Positions 32,129 to 40,711 of a DNA stretch of 64,000 nucleotides are shown piece after piece. The stretch lies in NCBI RefSeq assembly GCF_018069565.1, contig NZ_JAGPNL010000008.1, positions 308,420 through 372,419 on the forward strand, in the 5' to 3' direction. Positions within the stretch are counted from its first letter, which is position 1. Every line of letters begins with the position of its first letter. This DNA is from Streptomyces tagetis. Lineage in GTDB: Bacteria; Actinomycetota; Actinomycetes; Streptomycetales; Streptomycetaceae. Made by a program: the position numbers and the translations under genes. The notes below the pieces were generated by a model that was given only the letters and a program-made list of their open reading frames with translations, had not been told where the DNA came from and made no database searches.

Positions 32129-32989
32129 TCAGTCGAAGACCGAGGCGCAGGTGGTGGGCGTGGCCTTGCCCGGGTCGAGGGCGTTGGCCACCTCGTGGAA
32201 GGCGATCCGGTCGATGAGCCCGATCGCCACGTGCTCGGAGAGGTCGAGCGGGCACAGGTCCTGGAGCAGGACGTTGCGGACGCCGGGGCCGTCCAGGAAC
32301 TGGCTCCGGTAGGGGGTGACCACCTCGTCGTACCGGGTGGCGATGACGGTGTAGGCGACGCCGGGCACGGTGTCGCCGCCCTGGTTGATCCGGTTGAGGA
32401 CGTCGGAGCCGACGAGCTGGTCGGCGAGGGCGGGGGTCTTCGCGGAGAGCAGGTCCTTGACGCCGGGGAAGTACGGCAGCAGGTTGGTCAGCCCGGACAG
32501 CGTGGCGCCGTGGTTGCTGGGCGCGATGCCGACGAGGGCGTTCACCTTGGCGGCGCCGCCGAGGAACTTCAGGTAGTAGCGGGGCATCATGCCGCCCTGC
32601 GAGTGGCCGACGACGTCGGCCTCGGGGGCGCCGGTCGCGGCGAGCACCCGGTCGACGTAGGCGGAGAGCTGTCCGGCGGACTGCTCGACCGGGCCGAGGC
32701 CGTGGAAGAAGGGGACGCCGGGCAGTTGCCCGTAGTCGAGGGAGTAGACGCAGTAGCCGCGGTCCTTGAGGTAGGGCGCGAGGCCCAGCCAGTTGTCGAC
32801 GGAGTTCCCGAAGGTGCCGTGGACGAGGACGACGGGGCGGGGGTGGGCGGCGGAGGGCTTGCAGGTGAAGTCGTTCCAGCCACGGCTGGGGGCCGGGGCC
32901 GCGTGGGCGGTGGCGGCGACGGGGACCGTGACGGCGGCGGTCAGCAGGAGCGCGGCCAGGTATCCGAGCACTCGCTTCCAGGGCAGCAT
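32129..32989 (-). CDS. Secreted triacylglycerol lipase (alpha/beta hydrolase, lipase class 2)
   Basis: The protein has 286 residues from ATG 32989 with AGGAG upstream. The signal peptide is WKRVLGYLAALLLTAAVTVPVAATAHA. The mature enzyme has the oxyanion His-Gly in PVVLVHGTFGNSVDNWLGLAPYLKDRGYCVYSLDYGQ and the nucleophile elbow DVVGHSQGGMMPRYYLKFLGG. A later Asp in TRYDEVVTPYRSQFL and His in LSEHVAIG complete the triad. Cys in the N- and C-terminal parts can form disulphides. It acts outside the cell on esters of fatty acids. The gene stands alone; a CRP-like dyad lies 49-62 bases upstream of the start codon. Confidence 0.93.
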   Translation of the reverse strand: MLPWKRVLGYLAALLLTAAVTVPVAATAHAAPAPSRGWNDFTCKPSAAHPRPVVLVHGTFGNSVDNWLGLAPYLKDRGYCVYSLDYGQLPGVPFFHGLGPVEQSAGQLSAYVDRVLAATGAPEADVVGHSQGGMMPRYYLKFLGGAAKVNALVGIAPSNHGATLSGLTNLLPYFPGVKDLLSAKTPALADQLVGSDVLNRINQGGDTVPGVAYTVIATRYDEVVTPYRSQFLDGPGVRNVLLQDLCPLDLSEHVAIGLIDRIAFHEVANALDPGKATPTTCASVFD

Positions 32990-33037
32990 CGGGTGATCTC
33001 CTTGCGGCTCAGGGAGGTGCGACGACGGGGACGCCCT

Positions 33038-33051
33038 GTGATCCGGATCAC
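33038..33051. promoter_or_regulatory. 14-bp perfect palindrome in the lipase promoter, CRP-like
   Basis: GTGATCCGGATCAC is fully symmetric. With flanking bases it reads TGTGA-N6-TCACG, one base off the classical CRP consensus TGTGA-N6-TCACA. Streptomyces has a Crp protein with a similar site, so control of this extracellular lipase by Crp is plausible but untested. Confidence 0.55.
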
Positions 33052-33240
33052 GAGGATGCTGTTCAACCGTCAAGTTACGGATGAGTAGTAGAAAAGTGAA
33101 GTTACGCGTCGGTAAAAACTGTGGGCGACAGCCGACACCCGGCGCACCGCGAGTGATAACGGCTCACACCGGCCACCCGGAAGAACCTGAGGAACAGGTA
33201 GAGCCGGCGGAACCCGAAGAACCCACGCCCGGCGGGGAGT

Positions 33241-34245
33241 TCACGCCGCCAGGGTGCCCGGCATCACCGCACGCGGACCGAACTTCGCCCGCGCGCGGTC
33301 CGCGACCTCCTCCAGCCGGCGGACCTTCTCGTCCACGGGGTCGAAGGTGAGCTGGTGGGAGGCGCCCTCGGCGGGGGCGAGGCCCTCGGCGCGCAGCGAC
33401 AGCGCGCGGACCCGGGCCCGCTGGAGGCCGAGCGCCTCGTACATGCCGTACGCGGTCCGCGTCAGCTCGGCGGAGTGCGCGGTCGGCTCCCGCAGGGTGC
33501 GGCGGCGGGTGGTGGCCGCGGGGCTCCCCCCGCCGGGGCCCGTGCGGGAGCGGGGCGGTTCGGCGTAGCGCACTGTGAGGGTGAGGGTGCGGCAGACCTG
33601 GCCCTGGGAGCGCAGCCGGGCGCCCAGTTCCCCGGCGGCCGAGAGCAGGGCGCGGCGGTGGCGGCCGGGGTCGAGTTCGTCGCGGGAGAAGGCGCGTTCG
33701 GCGGCCAGGGTGGAGGAGAGGCCGTCGGGGACGACCCGGCCCCGGTCGACGCCGTTGGCCTTCTCGTACAGGTCGCGGCCGGCCCGCGCGCCGACCAGGC
33801 GCTGGAGCGTGGACAGGGGGGCCGCGGCGACCCGGCCGAGGGTGCCGAGCCCGTACTCGTCCAGGGTGCGGGCGGTGGCGGCGCCGACGCCGGGCAGCGC
33901 GGCGACGGGCTTGCCGGCGAGGAACTCCCCCGCCGTGGGCCCGGTCACCGCGGGGGTCGTCCCCGGGCGGGCGTCCCGCAGCGCCATGCGGGCCAGCATC
34001 GGGCCGGGTCCGGCGCCGATCGCGCAGTCGACGCCGTACCGCGCGAGGGCGCGGACCCGGATGACCGCGGCGAGTTCCACCGCGTCGCGGCCGAAGTACC
34101 GTTCGGCGCCGCGCAGATCGGCCAGCGCCCCGTCCGGGGGGAGGGCCTCGACGACCGGGGTGAACTCCTCCAGCAGGGCGAGCAGCCGGGGCAGGGCCGC
34201 CTCGTACGGAGGGGGCAGGTGGAAACGTACGCAGAGGACGGTCAT
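33241..34245 (-). CDS. ImuB-like Y-family polymerase homologue, partner of DnaE2
   Basis: The protein has 334 residues from ATG 34245; its start overlaps the dnaE2 stop codon as ATGA, so translation is coupled. The Y-polymerase layout is visible: a palm from the start, helix-hairpin-helix VAALPGVGAATARTLDEYGLGTLGRVAA, and a little-finger domain. Catalytic carboxylates are missing: the first motif reads VLCVRFHLPPPYE where DinB has DMD, and the second reads PPDGALADLRGA where DinB has S-x-D-E. It is therefore like ImuB, a non-catalytic adaptor. A QLTFD segment near residue 303 resembles a beta-clamp-binding motif. It probably bridges DnaE2 and the clamp during mutagenic repair. Confidence 0.88.
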   Translation of the reverse strand: MTVLCVRFHLPPPYEAALPRLLALLEEFTPVVEALPPDGALADLRGAERYFGRDAVELAAVIRVRALARYGVDCAIGAGPGPMLARMALRDARPGTTPAVTGPTAGEFLAGKPVAALPGVGAATARTLDEYGLGTLGRVAAAPLSTLQRLVGARAGRDLYEKANGVDRGRVVPDGLSSTLAAERAFSRDELDPGRHRRALLSAAGELGARLRSQGQVCRTLTLTVRYAEPPRSRTGPGGGSPAATTRRRTLREPTAHSAELTRTAYGMYEALGLQRARVRALSLRAEGLAPAEGASHQLTFDPVDEKVRRLEEVADRARAKFGPRAVMPGTLAA

Positions 34246-37200
34246 CCCGCGCTCCCCGGGCTCTGGTGCCACAACTTCCTTCCCACCGCGGTCCCTTCGC
34301 CCGCGGGGCGCAGATCGGCCCAGGGGTGCATCTCGTATCCGGTGGACAGGCGCAGCCGGCGCTCACCCGGGTCGGGGGCGGCGGAGCCGGCCGGCCGGGG
34401 CGGACCCTCGCCGCCGGAAGCCGGGGCGGCGGGGGCGGGGGCGGTGCCGGCCAGCCGGGCCGCGACGCCCTCCAGCCCCTCCTCGCGGCGGACGTCGAGC
34501 AGGTCGGCGAGGTTCCAGGCGGCGGCGCCGACCACGCTGAGGCTGCGCGGGCCGCGGCGCTGCACCACCCCGCGCACCAGCAGCAGCCAGGAGTGGAAGA
34601 CGGTGTGGGCGCAGGCGTCGTGGGAGTCGTCGAAGAAGGCGAGGTCGACCAGGCCGGTGCCGTCGTCCAGGGTGGAGAAGATGACCCGCCGGCCGGAGCG
34701 GACCGGCGGCGTCTGGGTGGCCGCCTTGGCGCCCGCGACCAGGACCGTCTCCCCGTGCCGGGCCTCGCGCAGCCGCCGGGCCGGCACCACGCCCAGCTCG
34801 TCGAGGAAGGCCCGGTGGTCGTCCATCAGATGGCGCGAGGCGTCCATGGAGAGCACGCCCAGCTCGGCGCTGAGCCGCTCCTGCGGGGAGAGGTCGGGCA
34901 GCCCGGCCCCCGCGGTCCGCTTCCCCCCGGCCAGGGGCAACTGGTCGCCGCGCCCGCCCCGGGCGCCCCGGTGCAGTTCGGTCAGGTGCAGTTGCAGGTC
35001 ACGGCGGTTGGCGCCGAACGCGTCCAGCGCGCCGACCTGGGCGAGCCGGCCGGCCAGCGGCCTGCTGGGCCGGGCCCGTTCCCAGAAGTCGAGCAGGGAG
35101 GCGTAGGGCCGGCCCTCGGCGATCCGGGCGGCCTCGGCCTCGGTGATGCCGTGCACGTCGGAGAGGGCGAGGCGCAGTCCCCAGACCCGGGACCCCCGTT
35201 GATCAGACACCAGTTCGATTGTGTGGGCGACGTCGGACCGGTTCACGTCCAGCGGCAGGATCGGCACCCCGCGCCGCCGCGCGTCCGCCAGCAGCAGCCG
35301 CTTGGGGTACATGCCGGGGTCGTGGGTGAGCAGCCCCGCGTAGAAGGCGGCCGGGTGGTGCGCCTTCAGCCAGGCCGACTGGTAGGTCGGGACGGCGAAG
35401 GCGACGGCGTGCGCCTTGCAGAAGCCGTACGACCCGAACGCCTCGATGATCTCCCAGGTCCGCCCGACGGTCTCCGCGTCGTACCCCCGGTCCCCCGCGC
35501 ACCGGGCGAACCACACCTTGATCCGCCCCTGCGACTCGGGGTCGGAGAGCCCGCGCCGCACCCGGTCCGCCTCGCCGCGTCCGCAGCCGGTCATGATGTC
35601 CACGATGTCGATGATCTGCTCGTGGAAGACGACCACCCCGTAGGTGCCCTCCAGCGGGCCCTTCAGGTCGGGGTGGGGGTAGCGCACCGGGGCCCGTCCG
35701 TGCCGGGCCTCGATGAACGGGCGCACCATGTCGGCGGCGACCGGTCCGGGCCGGAAGAGGGAGATGTCGACGACCAGGTCGTGGAAGGTGGCCGGCTGGA
35801 GCCGCCCCACCAGGTCCCGCTGGCCCGGCGACTCGATCTGGAAGCAGCCGAGCGTCTCGGTGGAGCGGATGAGCCGGTACGTCTCCGGGTCGCCGTCCGG
35901 CACCGCGTCCAGGTCGATCCCGGTGCCCGTCGCCCGCTCCACCTCGGCGACCGCGTGCGCCATCGCCGACTGCATCCGCACGCCGAGCACGTCCAGTTTG
36001 AGCAGCCCGAGGTCCTCGACGTCCTCCTTGTCGAACTGGGCCATCGGGAACCCCTCGCCGCTGGTCGGCACGACCGGGGTGCGGGAGAGCAGGGAGGCGT
36101 CGGAGAGGAGGACGCCGCAGGGGTGCATGGCGATCCCGCGCGGGAGGGCGTCGAGGGCCTCGACCAGCTCCCACAGCCTGCCGTACCGCTCCTTCTCCCC
36201 CGCCAGGTGCCGGAGTTCGGGCAGTTCCTCCAGGGCGGCGCGGGCGTCGCGGGCCCGGATGTGCGGGAAGGACTTGGCGATCCGGTCGATCTCGGCGGGG
36301 TCCATGGAGAGGGCGGCGCCGACGTCGCGGACCGCGTGGCGCACCCGGTACGTCTCCGGCATGGCGACCGTGGCGACCCGCTCGGTGCCGAACCGGGCGA
36401 TGATCGCGCGGTAGACCTCCAGGCGGCGCGCGGACTCCACGTCGATGTCGATGTCGGGCAGCACGACCCGCTCCCGGGACAGGAAGCGCTCCATCAGCAG
36501 CCCGTGCTCGACCGGGTCGGCGTGGGCGATGCCGAGGAGGTGGTTGACCAGCGAGCCCGCGCCCGAGCCGCGCGCGGCGACCCGGATGCCCATCTCCCGT
36601 ACGTCGTCCACGACGCGGGCGACGGTCAGGAAGTAGGAGGCGAAGCCGTGGTGGGCGATGATGTCCAGCTCCTGGTGCATCCGCTCCCAGTACCGCCGGG
36701 CGCCGGGGGAACGGTCGTGGCCGCGCAGCACCATGCCCGCCGCGGCCCGGGAGGCCAGCGCCCGCTGGGCGGTGCGGCGGCCCGCGCCGACGAGGTGCGG
36801 CTCGGGGAAGTGGACGGCGCCCATGCCGAGGTCGTCCTCGGGGTCGACCAGGCACGCGGCGGCCGTCGCCCGCGTCTGCTCCAGGAGGCGGTGGGCGGCC
36901 TCGCGGCGGAAGCCGGCCGCCTCCACGATCCGCTCGGCGGCGTGCAGCATGGCGTCCGCGCCTTTGAGCCACGCCTCGCCGGAGTCCGGCTCCCCGAGGG
37001 CGCCGACCGGGACCAGCCGGCGGGCGGCGTCCAGGACGTCGGCGACCGGGCCCCGGCCGGGGTCGGCGTACCGGACGGCGTTGGCGAGCACGGGCCGTAC
37101 GCCCTGTTCGGCGGCGAAGCCGAGGGTACGGGCGGCCAGCCGCAGCGAGCCGGGGCCGGTCCCGGCCCGGCCGTGCCAGACGGCCTCCAGACGCAGGGCG

Positions 37201-37763
37201 TCACCGTACGTCTCCCGCCAGGGGGCGAGGAGCCGCACCGCGCGGTCGGGGCGGCCGGCGGCGAGGGCGCGGCCCACGTCGGAGCCGGGGCCGAGCAGGA
37301 CGGTCAGGCCGTCGGCGTGGTTGTCGGCCCAGGGCAGCAGCGGGGTGCCCGGGGAGGCGGCGCCGTCGGCGGGGACGGCGTGGGCGGCGGAGACCAGGCG
37401 GCACAGGTCGGCCCAGCCGCGGGCGCCGTCCCGGGCGAGGAAGGTCACCCGCGGGGCCGACTCGTCGACGAAGGCGCCGCCGCGCACCGGGGTGCGGCGC
37501 CGGTCGCGGCGTACGGAGGTGCCGGTGCGCCCGGGTCCGTCGCCGGGCGGCGCCACCGCCAGCTCGGCGCCGAACAGCGGGCGGACACCCGCCCGCGCGC
37601 ACGCCTTGGCGAAGCGGACGGTGCCCGCGAGGGTGTCGCGGTCGGTGAGGGCGAGGGCGTCCATGCCCCGTTCGGCGGCGCGCTCGGCCAGCCGCTCCGG
37701 GTGGGACGCGCCGTACCGCAGGGAGAACCCGGAGACGGTGTGCAGATGCGTGAAACCCGGCAC
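34242..37763 (-). CDS. dnaE2: Error-prone DNA polymerase DnaE2
   Basis: The protein has 1173 residues. I chose GTG 37763 because GGGAGG lies five bases upstream; a TTG start at 37814 would begin inside the LexA box. The PHP domain opens PGFTHLHTVSGFSLRYGASHPERLAERA. The C-family polymerase Asp residues are in VLPDIDIDVESARR (about 434-439) and LKLDVLGVRMQ (about 589). Fingers and HhH regions follow, and the OB fold is near TETVLVAGAKAATQTPP. The replicative alpha subunit is longer, and the C-terminal tau-binding part is absent here, as in DnaE2. It copies damaged DNA after SOS induction. It forms an operon with the imuB-like gene. Confidence 0.96.
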   Translation of the reverse strand: MPGFTHLHTVSGFSLRYGASHPERLAERAAERGMDALALTDRDTLAGTVRFAKACARAGVRPLFGAELAVAPPGDGPGRTGTSVRRDRRRTPVRGGAFVDESAPRVTFLARDGARGWADLCRLVSAAHAVPADGAASPGTPLLPWADNHADGLTVLLGPGSDVGRALAAGRPDRAVRLLAPWRETYGDALRLEAVWHGRAGTGPGSLRLAARTLGFAAEQGVRPVLANAVRYADPGRGPVADVLDAARRLVPVGALGEPDSGEAWLKGADAMLHAAERIVEAAGFRREAAHRLLEQTRATAAACLVDPEDDLGMGAVHFPEPHLVGAGRRTAQRALASRAAAGMVLRGHDRSPGARRYWERMHQELDIIAHHGFASYFLTVARVVDDVREMGIRVAARGSGAGSLVNHLLGIAHADPVEHGLLMERFLSRERVVLPDIDIDVESARRLEVYRAIIARFGTERVATVAMPETYRVRHAVRDVGAALSMDPAEIDRIAKSFPHIRARDARAALEELPELRHLAGEKERYGRLWELVEALDALPRGIAMHPCGVLLSDASLLSRTPVVPTSGEGFPMAQFDKEDVEDLGLLKLDVLGVRMQSAMAHAVAEVERATGTGIDLDAVPDGDPETYRLIRSTETLGCFQIESPGQRDLVGRLQPATFHDLVVDISLFRPGPVAADMVRPFIEARHGRAPVRYPHPDLKGPLEGTYGVVVFHEQIIDIVDIMTGCGRGEADRVRRGLSDPESQGRIKVWFARCAGDRGYDAETVGRTWEIIEAFGSYGFCKAHAVAFAVPTYQSAWLKAHHPAAFYAGLLTHDPGMYPKRLLLADARRRGVPILPLDVNRSDVAHTIELVSDQRGSRVWGLRLALSDVHGITEAEAARIAEGRPYASLLDFWERARPSRPLAGRLAQVGALDAFGANRRDLQLHLTELHRGARGGRGDQLPLAGGKRTAGAGLPDLSPQERLSAELGVLSMDASRHLMDDHRAFLDELGVVPARRLREARHGETVLVAGAKAATQTPPVRSGRRVIFSTLDDGTGLVDLAFFDDSHDACAHTVFHSWLLLVRGVVQRRGPRSLSVVGAAAWNLADLLDVRREEGLEGVAARLAGTAPAPAAPASGGEGPPRPAGSAAPDPGERRLRLSTGYEMHPWADLRPAGEGTAVGRKLWHQSPGSAG

Positions 37764-37797
37764 ACGCACCTCCCGCACTCTCGTGAGCCGACGCCTT

Positions 37798-37813
37798 TCG
37801 AACGTCTGTTCCA
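37798..37813. promoter_or_regulatory. LexA/SOS box of the dnaE2 operon
   Basis: The minus strand reads TGGAACAGACGTTCGA, which is GAAC-N4-GTTC with an outer G/C pair. This is the actinobacterial SOS box pattern CGAAC-N4-GTTCG with one outer mismatch. It lies 35-50 bases upstream of the chosen dnaE2 start and 103 bases upstream of the divergent membrane gene. Confidence 0.85.
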
Positions 37814-37915
37814 ACTACCCTCCCCACCATAAACCACTTCCTCGCATACGCGTGCGACACTCGTTCGGCCCCGGCCCACCTGCGGGAACATGCCCCGCCA
37901 CAGAGCGTGGGGGGC

Positions 37916-38974
37916 ATGTCGCACACCATCGGTCCCGGGCACCGCTCCTTCCTCGGCGGGGTGAAGGACGCGGTCACCCCGCGCGCCACGCTGCTCGTCC
38001 TCGGCGTGGTCGCGCTCCAGCTCCTCTTCATCGCCTCCTACGTGGGGGCGCTGCACCACCCGAAGCCGAGGGACGTGCCCTTCGGGGTGGTCGCGCCGGC
38101 TTCCGCCGCCGAGCGGACGGTGGCGCGGCTGGACGGGCTGCCCGGCTCCCCGCTGGACGCGCGCACGGTGGCCGACGAGGCGACCGCCCGGCGCCAGATC
38201 ACCGACCGGAAGATCGACGGCGCCCTGATCACCGACCCCGCCGGCCGCACCGACACCCTCCTGGTCGCCGGCGGTGGCGGCACCGTCCTCGCCACCACCC
38301 TGAAGGGCGTCGTCACCGAGGCGGAGGCGTCCGAGGGCCGCACCGTGCGGACCGTCGACGTGGCCCCGGTCTCCCCCGACGACTTCAACGGGCTGTCGTC
38401 CTTCTACCTGGTCGTGGGCTGGTGCGTCGGCGGCTACCTGTGCGCCTCGATCCTGGCGATCAGCTCCGGCGCCCGGCCCTCCGACCCGGCCCGCGCGGCG
38501 ATCCGGCTGATCGTGATGGCCCTGGTGTCGGCGCTCGGCGGGCTCGGCGGCGCGCTGATCGTCGGGCCGGCCCTGGGCGCCCTGCCCGGTGGCGTGGCGG
38601 CGCTGTGGGGGCTCGGCACGCTGATCACCTTCGCCGTCGGGGCCGCCACGCTCGCGCTCCAGGGCGTCTTCGGGATCGTCGGCATCGGACTGGCGATCCT
38701 GCTCGTGGTGATCGCGGGCAACCCGAGCGCGGGCGGCGCCTTCCCGCTGCCGCTGCTGCCGCCCTTCTGGAAGGCGATCGGCCCGGCGCTGCCACCGGGC
38801 GCGGGCACCTGGTCGGCACGGTCGATCGCGTACTTCGACGGGAACGCCATGACCGACGCGCTGCTGGTGCTGGGGGCCTGGGCGCTCGGGGGGATCGTCG
38901 TCACGATGCTGGCGGCGGTGCTGCGCGGGCGGCGCGGACGGCGCGGGCGGAAGGCACCCCTCCCGGCGTTCTGA
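37916..38974 (+). CDS. ABC-2/DUF3533-type membrane protein
   Basis: The protein has 352 residues from ATG 37916 with a run of G upstream. The first membrane helix is at about residues 18-40 (ATLLVLGVVALQLLFIASYVGAL). A large outside domain follows, with VPFGVVAPASAAERTVARLDGL and ATARRQITDRKIDGALITDPAGRTDTLLVAGGGGTVLA. Five more helices lie between about residue 160 and the end (SSFYLVVGWCVGGYLCASILAI, LIVMALVSALGGLGGALIVG, WGLGTLITFAVGAATLALQGVFGIVGIGLAILLVVIAG, and DALLVLGAWALGGIVVTMLAAV). This is the layout of ABC-2/YhgE-Pip-like permeases and DUF3533 proteins. No ATPase gene is adjacent, and the substrate is unknown. Confidence 0.82.
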   Translation: MSHTIGPGHRSFLGGVKDAVTPRATLLVLGVVALQLLFIASYVGALHHPKPRDVPFGVVAPASAAERTVARLDGLPGSPLDARTVADEATARRQITDRKIDGALITDPAGRTDTLLVAGGGGTVLATTLKGVVTEAEASEGRTVRTVDVAPVSPDDFNGLSSFYLVVGWCVGGYLCASILAISSGARPSDPARAAIRLIVMALVSALGGLGGALIVGPALGALPGGVAALWGLGTLITFAVGAATLALQGVFGIVGIGLAILLVVIAGNPSAGGAFPLPLLPPFWKAIGPALPPGAGTWSARSIAYFDGNAMTDALLVLGAWALGGIVVTMLAAVLRGRRGRRGRKAPLPAF

Positions 38975-39091
38975 CCGGCGGCCACCAGGCCCTTTCGGCT
39001 CCGTTCGGGTCCCTCGCCCTCGCACCCGTATCCCTGCCCCTCCCAGATCACCGCCCCTCCCAGATCCCCGCCCCTCCCGCCCCCGGACGGA

Positions 39092-39129
39092 CGGAAGTCC
39101 CGCCCCTCGCGCGCGAGGCGGGACTTCCG
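39092..39129. terminator. 13-bp perfect bidirectional terminator hairpin
   Basis: CGGAAGTCCCGCC (39092-39104) pairs exactly with 39117-39129 around a 12-base loop rich in CG. It lies between the convergent membrane protein and protease genes. Confidence 0.85.
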
Positions 39130-39149
39130 GGGGGTGCGTGTGCCGCGGA

Positions 39150-40232
39150 TCAGCCGATCTGCGTGCCGGTGGCCGACAGGGCCTCCGTCACCGGCTGGAA
39201 GAAGGTCGTCCCGCCCGAGACGCAGTCACCGCTGCCGCCGGAGGTCAGACCGACCGCGCTGCTGCCCGAGAAGAGGGAGCCGCCGCTGTCGCCGGGCTCG
39301 GCACAGACGTTGGTCTGGATGAGCCCGTTGACGATGTCGCCGTTGCCGTAGTTCACGGTGGCGTCCAGACCGGTGACCGTGCCCGAGTGGACCTGCGTGG
39401 TGGAACCGCTGCGGGTCACCGACATGCCGACGGTGGCCTGGGCCGCGCCCGTGATGTTCTGGGCGGAGCCGTTGTAGAGGTTCACCTCGCTCGGGTGGGC
39501 CACGCCGGCCGTGTACTTGACAAGGCCGTAGTCGTTGCCCGGGAAGCTGGAGGCCGCGTTGGTGCCGATCACGGTGCCGGACGAGTCCGACCAGCTCGAG
39601 ATCGACTCGGTGCAGTGACCGGCGGTGAGGAAGTACGGCTCCCCGCCCTTGGTCACGTTGAAGCCGAGCGAGCAGCGCCCGCCGCCCCCGGTGATGGCGT
39701 CGCCGCCCGCGATGAAGGGCTTGTACTCCCCCTTCGTACGCTGGAGTTCGGCGGTGCCGCCGAGCCCGTCGACCACCTCGGTCAGCTTCGCCCAGTCGGC
39801 GTCGGAGACCGTGCGGTCGGCGGTGACGACGACCTTGTTGGCGGTGGGGTCGGTCACCCAGGAGGTGCCCGGGATGGCCGCGTCCCGCGTCAGGGCGGTG
39901 CGCGCGGTGCGCAGCTCGGCGAGGGAGTTCTCGACGATTCTGGCCTTGGCGCCCGCCGCCTCGACGGTCTGCGCGGCGGCCTCGTCGAGCACGTTGACCA
40001 CGAGGGTCCCGGCCTGCGCGTCGTAGTACGTACCCGCCGCGTCGGCGCCGAGGTCGCCGGCGAGCGTGGAGGCGAGCTTTCCGGCCGCCGTGACCGACAG
40101 GGTCTCGGGCGCGGCGGTCGTCGCGGGCTCGCTGGCGTTCGCAGTCTGGAAGGTGACTCCCGCCGCGATCAGTGCGGTGATGCCCGCACCCACCGTGGCG
40201 ACCCGTCGCCTGGATATGCGTCGGTGCTTCAA
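39150..40232 (-). CDS. Secreted chymotrypsin-like protease, streptogrisin D-type
   Basis: The protein has 360 residues from TTG 40232, chosen because AGGAGG lies seven bases upstream and the next residues are a perfect Tat/Sec-like start (KHRRISRRRVATVGAGITALIAAGVTFQTANA). A propeptide of about 150 residues (alpha-lytic protease prodomain type, with LGADAAGTYYDAQAGTLVVNVLDEAAAQTVEAAG and SLAELRTARTALTRDAAIPGTSWVTDP) precedes the mature enzyme. The triad is His in YFLTAGHCTE, Asp in GNDYGLVKY and Ser in EPGDSGGSLF. S1 specificity residues are in LTSGGSGDC. It matures outside the cell by removal of the prodomain. It is tandem with a related protease gene upstream. Confidence 0.93.
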   Translation of the reverse strand: MKHRRISRRRVATVGAGITALIAAGVTFQTANASEPATTAAPETLSVTAAGKLASTLAGDLGADAAGTYYDAQAGTLVVNVLDEAAAQTVEAAGAKARIVENSLAELRTARTALTRDAAIPGTSWVTDPTANKVVVTADRTVSDADWAKLTEVVDGLGGTAELQRTKGEYKPFIAGGDAITGGGGRCSLGFNVTKGGEPYFLTAGHCTESISSWSDSSGTVIGTNAASSFPGNDYGLVKYTAGVAHPSEVNLYNGSAQNITGAAQATVGMSVTRSGSTTQVHSGTVTGLDATVNYGNGDIVNGLIQTNVCAEPGDSGGSLFSGSSAVGLTSGGSGDCVSGGTTFFQPVTEALSATGTQIG

Positions 40233-40620
40233 CTCGCGTCCTCCTGTGGGGGGTCGGCCCGGAGGATCGTGGGGTTCCCGCGGGCCGGAAGGCTGGTTGA
40301 CGAGCCCAACTCTCCCGAACGGTGCAGGGGGCACACAAGACCGACTTCAGGACGTGCGCACGACAACTCCAGTGCGGGCACACCTCCTTCACGATTCATG
40401 TCCTCTCCAGGAGGATTCGCGCAGCAAACGTCACGGCAAACGCCATGGCCGGGTGACGGATGGTCGGACGGTGACGTCGCGGCTGTCTCGATCTCCCCCT
40501 TGCGGACGGCCCGTCATCCATGCGTCTACACGCGGTGCGAGGGGCCCCGCCCGGGGACGGAAGGGCCTCCGGGACGGGAGGGACCCGCCCCGGAGGCGGG
40601 ACGCGGCGGCGGGCAGGGGA

Positions 40621-40653
40621 AAGCCCCCGCACGGTGGATGCGTGCGGGGGCTT
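40621..40653 (-). terminator. Perfect 12-bp terminator hairpin after the second protease gene
   Basis: AAGCCCCCGCAC (40621-40632) and its exact complement (40642-40653) flank nine bases. It lies 59 bp after the stop codon of the 41-kb protease gene. The following 370 bp up to 40233 hold the promoter of the next protease gene and no further reading frame I can support. Confidence 0.85.
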
Positions 40654-40711
40654 GCCGTGCGCGGCCGGCCGCGCTCGGGGTGACGGGCCGTCCGGACCGG
40701 CCCGGGACGTC

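Noticed and set aside
34266..37832. Plus-strand frame of about 1190 codons opposite dnaE2
   Set aside because: It mirrors dnaE2 codon structure; the minus-strand frame has all polymerase motifs.
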